DNA of 12,258 nt. It comes from Burkholderia sp. Lineage in GTDB: Bacteria; Pseudomonadota; Gammaproteobacteria; Burkholderiales; Burkholderiaceae. The DNA is taken from NCBI GenBank assembly GCA_028292565.1, contig JAQGMD010000042.1, positions 1-12,258 on the forward strand, written 5' to 3'. Below are positions 1 through 5,184 of the stretch, piece after piece. The notes beneath the pieces are model-generated. The model was not told the origin of the DNA, made no database searches, and worked only from the letters and a program-made list of their open reading frames with translations. Every line of letters starts with the position of its first letter. Within the stretch, counting starts at the first letter, position 1. The translations under genes and the position numbers were made by a program.

Positions 1-116
1 ATCACTGGGGCGCATTGATGGCGGGCGCGTTGCTTGGTTCGTTGCCGGTCGCTGTGGTGTATTCGTTCTTTGTCGAGTATTACGTGTCGGGCATGACGGG
101 GGCGGTGAAGGAATAA
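1..116 (+). CDS. Carbohydrate ABC transporter permease, C-terminal fragment
   Basis: Only the last 37 codons are present (reading frame begins at base 3, stop TAA at 114-116); the start lies outside the window. The residues read HWGALMAGALLGSLPVAV, then YSFFVEYYVSG and a GAVKE end. This is the typical C-terminus of MalG-type (BPD_transp_1) inner-membrane permeases of sugar ABC importers: a small-residue-rich last transmembrane helix followed by a short cytoplasmic tail. Such a permease forms half of the membrane channel with a MalF-type partner, energised by an MsmX/UgpC-type ATPase. Partner genes would be expected to the left, outside the window. A hairpin about 20 bases after the stop suggests the operon may end here. 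The family call is confident from the signature; the sugar transported cannot be inferred. Confidence 0.85.
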   Translation, partial: HWGALMAGALLGSLPVAVVYSFFVEYYVSGMTGAVKE

Positions 117-137
117 CCTGACTTGACTTTGTGTAAG

Positions 138-170
138 AGCAATGTTGGAAGATTGCTGCGTTTTATTATT
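138..170 (+). terminator. Weak rho-independent terminator after the ABC permease
   Basis: AGCAAT (138-143) pairs with ATTGCT (152-157) around an 8-base loop, and a T-rich tract (TTTTATTATT, 161-170) follows after three bases. The stem is short and A/T-rich, so it is probably leaky. Its position right after the permease stop and before the next gene fits an operon end. Confidence 0.45.
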
Positions 171-201
171 GGTCTGTGGGAATTTCTTTCACGAGGCCAA
201 A

Positions 202-870
202 ATGAATGCGAAGAAAGTCGTATCGCTATTGCCGGTTGCATTTCTGGTTGCATGTGGTGGCGGTTCGTCAGGTGACGATACCGTCACCGTGTTCCCCATC
301 GAGGGCGCGGTAACGACGTATCTGACTACTCCGCGAAGCTTCACGGCGAACTACACGGACCCTCAGAATAACGACGTATTTGTACTCGGCTATGTGCACA
401 CTCCGGGAGCCGATTCTTCTTTTGAAGGCAATGCCGCGAAGACAGTCAACGTGGCAGTTGAAATCAAGAGAAACGGAGTTCAGGTTTCGCAGGGCTCCCA
501 GGTCGATTACTTTCAGACCTCCCCGTTCCGGTATTTAGGCTCGATCGACGGTGGTGGAGAATACTCTGTCGCCGCTAATCAGGCTGCATTACCCACAACT
601 GCGTCGGTCGGGACCACGGGAAATTTATACACCGGGACTTCCTATACGAATAGCACCAAGTCCACGGTGACCGGAACCCAGACCACGGTCTGGAGTCTGC
701 AGCGCGACACCCCAACTACTGCACTTTTCTGCACCAACTCGACGTTCAAATCCACCGGCAATCCTGACTTGACGTCATCGGAATGTTACAAGATCAATGC
801 CAGCGGCACGGTGATGGGCAACAGGATCTCGTTGTCCGTTCCCGGTCAGTCGTTCACCTTCGTGAATTAA
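202..870 (+). CDS. Unrecognised small lipoprotein
   Basis: A 222-residue secreted lipoprotein of unknown function. The N-terminus is MNAKKVVSLLPVAFLVAC: a lysine pair, a hydrophobic stretch and a lipobox LVAC with the lipidated cysteine at residue 18. GGGSSGDD follows; Gly at +2 predicts outer-membrane sorting. The rest is rich in Thr, Ser, Gly and Asn with alternating hydrophobic residues, suggesting beta structure. Two late cysteines about 17 residues apart (near 190-210) could form a disulfide. The ATG at 202 is chosen because GAGG (193-196) sits 5 bases upstream and because it places the signal peptide at the very N-terminus; an in-frame ATG at 142 would add 20 residues overlapping the upstream terminator. 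It stands alone between two terminators. I do not recognise a domain. Confidence 0.8.
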   Translation: MNAKKVVSLLPVAFLVACGGGSSGDDTVTVFPIEGAVTTYLTTPRSFTANYTDPQNNDVFVLGYVHTPGADSSFEGNAAKTVNVAVEIKRNGVQVSQGSQVDYFQTSPFRYLGSIDGGGEYSVAANQAALPTTASVGTTGNLYTGTSYTNSTKSTVTGTQTTVWSLQRDTPTTALFCTNSTFKSTGNPDLTSSECYKINASGTVMGNRISLSVPGQSFTFVN

Positions 871-904
871 ATAATCCATCGTCCGCCGGAGCGCGGAGCC
901 ATCG

Positions 905-939
905 AAACCCGGATGCGAAATATCGCACCGGGTTTTTTT
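905..939 (+). terminator. Strong rho-independent terminator of the small lipoprotein gene
   Basis: AAACCCGG (905-912) and TGCGA (914-918) pair with TCGCA (923-927) and CCGGGTTT (928-935). This gives a long, GC-rich, nearly perfect stem with a 4-base loop and one bulged A, running into a T7 tract (933-939). It lies 35 bases after the stop codon at 870. Confidence 0.9.
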
Positions 940-948
940 GTTTTTGCA

Positions 949-980
949 GGGTGCGTTCCACGCACCTGTTCCACGCACCC
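949..980. repeat. Short hairpin with an internal 12-base direct repeat
   Basis: GTTCCACGCACC occurs twice, at 955-966 and 968-979. GGGTGCGT (949-956) can pair with either downstream copy: ACGCACC (960-966) as a tight hairpin, or ACGCACCC (973-980) as a wider one. The result is two mutually exclusive hairpins. It resembles a small intergenic REP-type unit. It lies between two oppositely oriented terminators and has no coding role that I can see. Confidence 0.55.
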
Positions 981-1007
981 TACAGCCTGTGTTCAGCGTC
1001 CATCCAT

Positions 1008-1041
1008 AAAAAAACAAGCACCCCCGCCTGAACGAGGGTGC
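1008..1041 (-). terminator. Rho-independent terminator of the DUF6502-DUF5666 operon
   Basis: Read on the minus strand, GCACCCTCG (from 1041) pairs with the CGGGGGTGC that ends at 1018, around a TTCAG-type loop. A T7 tract follows (A's at 1008-1014 on the plus strand). It begins 14 bases after the stop codon of the minus-strand gene that ends at 1056. Confidence 0.85.
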
Positions 1042-1055
1042 CTGTCGTTCCGCCA

Positions 1056-2279
1056 TCAATGAGGCGTTCTCCCTGAGCTATCGTCGCGCTCGACCTTGGT
1101 GGCAAGCAAAATATTCCCCTTCATCTTGCCCTTCACTTTTACCTTCGCGCCCGGAGCAAGTGTGGAGGACGATCCCGTGTCGAACTTGGTATTGCTATCC
1201 CACTTCACCGTGACGTCACCCTTGCGCATGGTGAAGGTGCCGGCGGCCGCGTTGACGCCGACGATGTTGCCATTCATTTCGAAGGCTTCTTCATCGTTCT
1301 CCTTCTTGTCGTCGTCGACCTCGACCTTGCTTGCGACGAGTGTCTGGCCGTCGACCTGACCCTCGACTTCCACGCGGTCTCCGAGGGACACGGTACCCTC
1401 TACCTTGGCGCTGCCCGGAACAGTGACCGGCATGCCATTCACCTCGAACCGCGTAGCCGAGGTAAAGGCGGTGACGACGCCTTCCATCTCGACGCGCTGG
1501 CGATCCGTGACGGCTGGCGCCAGACTTATCGCGCTCACTGTCGAAGCATCCACGGTGGTGCCGGACAATGTGCCTTTCACACTTACCACCGAGCCGGGCG
1601 TCACACCGTTCGGCATGGAAACGAGATCACCCGGCTGGTATTGCACGGTATAGCCGTTGACGCTGAAAGACGAGCTGCCTGCACCCTCCTGCACTTTACC
1701 CGTGAGGTGAATTTCATGGTTTGCGGAGAGACGCTCGATGCGCGTCGCTTTCAGTCCGCCCGACGTGTCGGGAATGCCATGGACCTCGACGCTGTCGTCA
1801 GCACGCAGCGCATTCAGCCCCGTGACACCGGGGCCGTCGAACACTGTACGCGGTGTTACAGTGACCGTCATACCGAGCACGGTCAGGCGATTCGCTCCTG
1901 CTGATATATCGGAGACCGGACCCTGGAGCAAGCTACGCCCGGAAATCCTGGAAGCTTTACCGGTGACGCCGCTGACATCGATTACCGCTTCGACGTCCAC
2001 CATCATCCCGAGCTTCAGGTCCGTCTCCGTGCCGCCGGTCCGGCCGTCCACGGTGATACTGGCGCTGCTGTCGTCGATGCGCACACCATTCACAATGATG
2101 CTGCCGAAACCGGAAATCGGTCCGCTGATCGCTGCGCCAGTGCCGCCGCTGCCCACGCCCGCGATATTGACGCCGACGCCACTGCCGCCACAAGCGACAA
2201 GAATAGCCATCAGGCCGATGATGACGGCCAGCCACAGGACACGCGTAGATATTCGGTATTGATCGTCACTTGGGTTCAT
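1056..2279 (-). CDS. DUF5666-repeat lipoprotein
   Basis: A 407-residue lipoprotein. The signal segment (about residues 13-29) ends in a lipobox ILVAC with Cys30, followed by Gly-Gly. After a Gly-rich linker the mature part divides into five tandem units of about 64-84 residues (51-114, 115-183, 184-252, 253-323, 324-407). Most show the same pattern: a G-x-V/I opening, an F-x-VNG-type strand, then G..V.V.G..... and a closing A..V/I. This matches the DUF5666 family, presumed small beta-barrel units. The last unit is lysine- and acid-rich (DDKKENDEEAF). The start is fixed by AAGGAG 6 bases upstream and by the signal peptide. The gene overlaps the end of the DUF6502 gene by 14 bases, so the two are almost certainly cotranscribed and coupled. 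Function is unknown; envelope location is inferred. Confidence 0.88.
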   Translation of the reverse strand: MNPSDDQYRISTRVLWLAVIIGLMAILVACGGSGVGVNIAGVGSGGTGAAISGPISGFGSIIVNGVRIDDSSASITVDGRTGGTETDLKLGMMVDVEAVIDVSGVTGKASRISGRSLLQGPVSDISAGANRLTVLGMTVTVTPRTVFDGPGVTGLNALRADDSVEVHGIPDTSGGLKATRIERLSANHEIHLTGKVQEGAGSSSFSVNGYTVQYQPGDLVSMPNGVTPGSVVSVKGTLSGTTVDASTVSAISLAPAVTDRQRVEMEGVVTAFTSATRFEVNGMPVTVPGSAKVEGTVSLGDRVEVEGQVDGQTLVASKVEVDDDKKENDEEAFEMNGNIVGVNAAAGTFTMRKGDVTVKWDSNTKFDTGSSSTLAPGAKVKVKGKMKGNILLATKVERDDSSGRTPH

Positions 2280-3198
2280 GCTGGTCTCCTTCGCTGAATG
2301 TGGGGGCGGCAGACTGCTCGCCTTCCGCATAAAAGTACATACCCAACCGCACGCGCGCATGTTGCTGCGGCGCCTTGTGCGCGTCCGCCGCGTCGTCCGT
2401 CTGGTTCGGTTCATGGCGCGCCACTTCGGGCACGATCCGTTTGAGGATGTGGGTCCACTCCTGCCGTGCCAGGCCTGCTACTTCCTGCACAGAATCCGCG
2501 TGGATGGCGTCGCTGTAAATGCTTTGTTCGAGGAACCGCGGACCGGTGCCCAGCATGTTCTGTACCGCGGCGGCGGCATGGTCGTGCAGGTTGGCGCCCA
2601 TGTATTCCAGCATTTGCGCGAAGTCGGAGTTCGGCACGAACGCATCGACCTTAAGCTGTACGCTGTCGTGCTCGATACACACGAGGTGGAGTCGATTCAG
2701 TTCGTTGAGTACGGTGCGCGGATGCACGTCGGTTGACACGCTCTTGACGAGCTCGTCGAAACTATGGGCGCTGTCCGCGTTGCGCGGCAGGGCCTTCGGC
2801 TGGCCGACCTTGTCGCAATACGCGGGGTCGGTCAGCCAGCGAGTGAAAACCGCCGAGGTGAGGCTGCGCCGCGCATCGTCATACCTCCCGAATTCCGCTG
2901 CGATTGATTCGCTGCGCAGGCGCTTGACATCCTTGCGGTGGATGCCGGTCCTGACAGCCACTTCGCTGTCGGTCATCCGGCCTGTCCTCTCGATGCCTTG
3001 AGCCTCTTCAATGAACACGCCCTTTAACGTATCGGCGAGCTGCGGATAAGTCACACCATGCTGCAGTAGCAATCGGATCAGCGGATGAAGGATATGCGCA
3101 GTCTGCTGTAATACTGCGGCCCCGGCCGGAGTAACGCCGGGCGCCGCATCGAATTGCGACTCAGCAGCATGCGGAAAAGACGGGCCGTCTGTATCCAA
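2266..3198 (-). CDS. DUF6502 family protein, probable HTH regulator
   Basis: About 310 residues from a TTG start. Residues 38-66 contain HPLIRLLLQHGVTYPQLADT followed by LKGVF, the hallmark N-terminal helical segment of DUF6502 proteins. Residues 75-97 (MTDSEVAVRTGIHRKDVKRL) look like a helix-turn-helix of winged-helix type. No signal peptide or membrane helix is seen, so it is probably cytoplasmic. The TTG at 3198 is preferred because GGAG lies 7 bases upstream; a GTG at 3258 or ATG at 3249 in the same frame would add 20 or 17 residues without a good Shine-Dalgarno. It precedes and overlaps the DUF5666 lipoprotein gene. By context it may regulate expression of that lipoprotein, but no function is established to my knowledge. 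Family call confident; DNA binding is inference. Confidence 0.82.
   Translation of the reverse strand: MDTDGPSFPHAAESQFDAAPGVTPAGAAVLQQTAHILHPLIRLLLQHGVTYPQLADTLKGVFIEEAQGIERTGRMTDSEVAVRTGIHRKDVKRLRSESIAAEFGRYDDARRSLTSAVFTRWLTDPAYCDKVGQPKALPRNADSAHSFDELVKSVSTDVHPRTVLNELNRLHLVCIEHDSVQLKVDAFVPNSDFAQMLEYMGANLHDHAAAAVQNMLGTGPRFLEQSIYSDAIHADSVQEVAGLARQEWTHILKRIVPEVARHEPNQTDDAADAHKAPQQHARVRLGMYFYAEGEQSAAPTFSEGDQHEPK
2286..2291 (-). promoter_or_regulatory. Ribosome binding site of the DUF5666 gene, inside the DUF6502 coding region
   Basis: The minus strand reads AAGGAG at 2291-2286, 6 bases before the ATG at 2279. It lies within the last codons of the upstream gene, which supports this start over longer in-frame alternatives and indicates translational coupling. 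Confidence 0.85.
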
Positions 3199-3205
3199 GG
3201 TACAT

Positions 3206-3209
3206 CTCC
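3206..3209 (-). promoter_or_regulatory. Ribosome binding site favouring the TTG start of the DUF6502 gene
   Basis: The minus strand reads CCGGAGATG around 3211-3203; its GGAG core (3209-3206) is 7 bases from the TTG at 3198. The ATG formed by its last bases is out of frame with the gene. The alternative starts at 3249 and 3258 have no comparable site. Confidence 0.6.
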
Positions 3210-3266
3210 GGTTGGTGAACGCGAGCTTTAAATGACCGGCGCATTGCATCGCCGACACTGCTCTTC

Positions 3267-3283
3267 ATGGGAATAATACCCAT
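3267..3283 (-). promoter_or_regulatory. Candidate operator/-10 element upstream of the DUF6502-DUF5666 pair
   Basis: A 17-base imperfect palindrome has ATGGG and CCCAT arms around an A/T core. On the minus strand that core contains TATTAT (3278-3273), one base off a consensus -10 box. No convincing -35 lies 16-18 bases upstream. It sits about 70 bases before the TTG start, a reasonable place for autoregulation. Tentative. Confidence 0.3.
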
Positions 3284-3352
3284 TGTTTTACGGACGGCAC
3301 CGGACGATTCTCTTACGATTGAGTGGCGTCAATTTTCGGAACTTTACGATGG

Positions 3353-3381
3353 AAAAAGCATCCGTTGCACTTGCGCATCGG
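3353..3381 (-). terminator. Weak candidate terminator of the TbpB-like lipoprotein gene
   Basis: On the minus strand CCG-A-TGC pairs with GCA-A-CGG (7 pairs around one A:A mismatch). A T5 run follows three to four bases later (3357-3353). It is 9 bases after the stop at 3390. The stem is short and the T-run displaced, so it is weak support only. Confidence 0.3.
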
Positions 3382-3389
3382 CACGAAGC

Positions 3390-4883
3390 TTATCTTTTGA
3401 GGGCAATAAATCCGCCGACCACCGCCGCGCCGTTAGTGGGATGGGCCATCCTGAATGTGCCTCCCATTTCTGCGGGACCCGCGGTGCCGTCCGTGCCAGT
3501 GACCACCGGCCCGAAGTAGCGTCCGCTGACACCACCTGCCATCGAACCATTGTCGAATGCTCCGGTGAAGTAATTCGCCACATTAGTCCCTGCGGAGCCC
3601 ATCTTCGTGCCCGTATGAAAATCGACTGCAGGCAGCGCCGGCATGGTCGAGACATTTTCGAACGAATCCACCAGCGTTACCTTCACTTCGCGGGTAACAA
3701 AATTAGTAGTGACACGCACCGCACCCCTGAAGAATGCGGGGAAAGTCGTGGTGCTGCCGTCCCGTGCGTACCAGCCATAAGCGACGCCGACATAGGTCGC
3801 GGCGCCAGTGGTCGGCACTTTGGATGCAAGGGTCACGTCACCAAAGGCCACCGTCCCACGGCGGATCTTGCTGTGTTCAACAGAGCCGGGCGCCCATTCG
3901 ACTATCGACACTGTGTCCTGTGTGACCCATGTGCTGAGGTTGGCGTAGCGCAGGCTCCAGTTATCCAGGCTGCGATAGCCCTTCGATCCCGGGAAGGGGA
4001 CCCCTATGCCGCTTCCACCAGGAAGGATGGTCGGGTTGCCGTTCTGATCCAGTGTGCCGTTGCCGGCGTGGACGTCGCCGTCGCCGTGCAGGCGAATCGC
4101 GCTTGTATGGGCAGGGTTGGTGCCACCCGAGTTGATGTCGCCCGTACGGAACTGTGGGCCGGTGGATTCAATGGTATCGCATGGTGTGGTGTCGCCTGCG
4201 GCGCGCGTGCAGCGCGGTGGGTTATCCGCACCCCGGGGGAAGTACGCGTTGTTCGCATAGTTCGACTGCGTGCCCGCAATGCCCCTGTCGGCAAAATCAT
4301 AGAAAGCGTAGTCGGACGGCGCCGGCAGAGGGGCAAATGTGACCGCCCCATCGGCGCCGATGATGGTACGCGCCTGGCCAGTCCGGAACGTTTCGACTAT
4401 GAGTGGACGCTCCACCCTGTTGTTCCATGAAATTCCGAGGTTGCGTAACAACAGGCGCGGTTCCGATACAACTCCATTGCTGTCCTTGGCCAGGCGAATT
4501 TCGGCCACTCCGCCGGATGCGAGCGCCATACCGTAGGCAGTTGTTTTTTCCGGGTTGTTTGCAGCCAGGTCGCTGGTCGACCTGCCGTATGCCTGTACAC
4601 CGAAGCTGGTTAGTCCCACACCATTTTCGATACGGATGATGTCGGTGCCGCTGCACTGGAAGGATGCGCCGTCGACGCATGACATTACCAGCGGCGTAGT
4701 TGCAGGCATGGGAGCAAGGAAGCCAACAGTCGGGTTAACGGTGCCCCCACCGGACGTTCCTGGCGGCGGATTGCCGCCGGCGGACGGCGTCGAAGATGAA
4801 CCACCCCCGCCGCATGCGGAAAGCATACTGGCGGCGATCAAGGCCAGAGCGAACGACTTCACAGCCAACAGAGGTGTCTTCAT
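3390..4883 (-). CDS. Surface-type lipoprotein with TbpB-like C-terminal barrel
   Basis: 497 residues. The signal peptide ends in MLSAC with lipidated Cys24, then a Gly/Ser/Pro-rich linker to about residue 52, typical of lipoproteins presented at the outer surface. Two close cysteine pairs (C69/C77 and C225/C235) probably form disulfides. From about 342 the sequence becomes a series of short amphipathic strands (GTVAFGDVTL, GAVRVTTNFV). It ends with GRYFGP (454-459), AEMGGTFRM (about 471-479) and VGGFIALKR (489-497). That ending closely resembles the C-lobe barrel of transferrin-binding protein B-like and Slam-dependent lipoproteins. The ATG at 4883 has AGGGA 8 bases upstream. No Slam-type exporter or TonB receptor is in the window, so ligand and export route are unknown. 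Lipoprotein call firm; barrel assignment moderately sure. Confidence 0.78.
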   Translation of the reverse strand: MKTPLLAVKSFALALIAASMLSACGGGGSSSTPSAGGNPPPGTSGGGTVNPTVGFLAPMPATTPLVMSCVDGASFQCSGTDIIRIENGVGLTSFGVQAYGRSTSDLAANNPEKTTAYGMALASGGVAEIRLAKDSNGVVSEPRLLLRNLGISWNNRVERPLIVETFRTGQARTIIGADGAVTFAPLPAPSDYAFYDFADRGIAGTQSNYANNAYFPRGADNPPRCTRAAGDTTPCDTIESTGPQFRTGDINSGGTNPAHTSAIRLHGDGDVHAGNGTLDQNGNPTILPGGSGIGVPFPGSKGYRSLDNWSLRYANLSTWVTQDTVSIVEWAPGSVEHSKIRRGTVAFGDVTLASKVPTTGAATYVGVAYGWYARDGSTTTFPAFFRGAVRVTTNFVTREVKVTLVDSFENVSTMPALPAVDFHTGTKMGSAGTNVANYFTGAFDNGSMAGGVSGRYFGPVVTGTDGTAGPAEMGGTFRMAHPTNGAAVVGGFIALKR

Positions 4884-4917
4884 TACCGATTTCCCTTACA
4901 AACTTTATAAACGTCAA

Positions 4918-4937
4918 ATGATTCCATCGCGAATCAT
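4918..4937. repeat. 7-base inverted repeat upstream of the TbpB-like lipoprotein
   Basis: ATGATTC (4918-4924) and GAATCAT (4931-4937) form a perfect inverted repeat with a 6-base spacer. It is 35-54 bases upstream of the lipoprotein start, where a repressor or activator could sit. No regulator is identified. Confidence 0.45.
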
Positions 4938-4940
4938 CTT

Positions 4941-4960
4941 GCGATGCCCCGGCGCATCGC
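4941..4960. repeat. 20-base near-perfect palindrome
   Basis: The arms GCGATG and CATCGC lie at the ends, and 9 of 10 base pairs are symmetric (a single C:C mismatch at positions 8/13). It follows the 4918-4937 repeat by three bases. A further GCGATG lies on the minus strand at 4930-4925. It could be an operator, or a hairpin in the leader of either divergent transcript; there is no T-tract typical of a terminator. Confidence 0.5.
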
Positions 4961-5030
4961 TTATTGACAAGCATTAACGTTTAGTCGTCATCGGGTTTCC
5001 AGGGATCAAACAGGTTGAGGGACGCGCGAA

Positions 5031-5047
5031 ACATGTACGAGACATGT
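5031..5047. repeat. Paired ACATGT motif, candidate operator
   Basis: ACATGT occurs at 5031-5036 and 5042-5047, 11 bases apart, about one helical turn. Because ACATGT is itself a palindrome, the whole 17 bases also form a palindrome around ACGAG. It lies about 140 bases upstream of the O-antigen ligase-like gene. Two dimer contacts on one DNA face is a typical operator geometry, but this is inference. Confidence 0.35.
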
Positions 5048-5184
5048 CCGAGACGACCGCGCTTCTCGTTGTCGCACATCAAGGTAACCACCGCACAGAT
5101 TGTCAGAATACGTGGACTTGCAGCAACCAAAAGTATCGTCGGCCGCGAATGGCGCGCAGGCACGCACAGGGCACATACACAACC

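Larger units (their letters stand above)
4884..5184. other. Divergent intergenic region with inverted repeats
   Basis: About 300 bases between the divergent TbpB-like lipoprotein gene (-) and the O-antigen ligase-like gene (+). It holds three inverted repeats (4918-4937, 4941-4960, 5031-5047, listed separately). A TTGACA at 4964-4969 has no matching -10 on the plus strand. A possible 32-codon minus-strand frame (5079-4981) ends in DPWKPDDD but lacks a good ribosome binding site. No RNA gene was recognised. Confidence 0.5.

Noticed and set aside
142..201. Longer N-terminus for the small lipoprotein
   Set aside because: It would put 20 extra residues before the signal peptide and overlap a terminator; the ATG at 202 has its own GAGG site.
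3267..4430. Long plus-strand open frame (387 codons) opposite the TbpB-like lipoprotein gene
   Set aside because: Composition is rich in Arg, Cys and His without domain features. The minus strand carries a complete lipoprotein with signal peptide and ribosome binding site, so this is a GC-driven shadow.
4964..4969. TTGACA as a plus-strand -35 box for the O-antigen ligase-like gene
   Set aside because: No -10-like hexamer 16-18 bases downstream, and the gene starts more than 200 bases away.
4981..5163. Short minus-strand frames, including a 32-codon one ending DPWKPDDD
   Set aside because: No convincing ribosome binding site, no recognised motif and overlapping alternatives in other frames. 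Left as a remark only.
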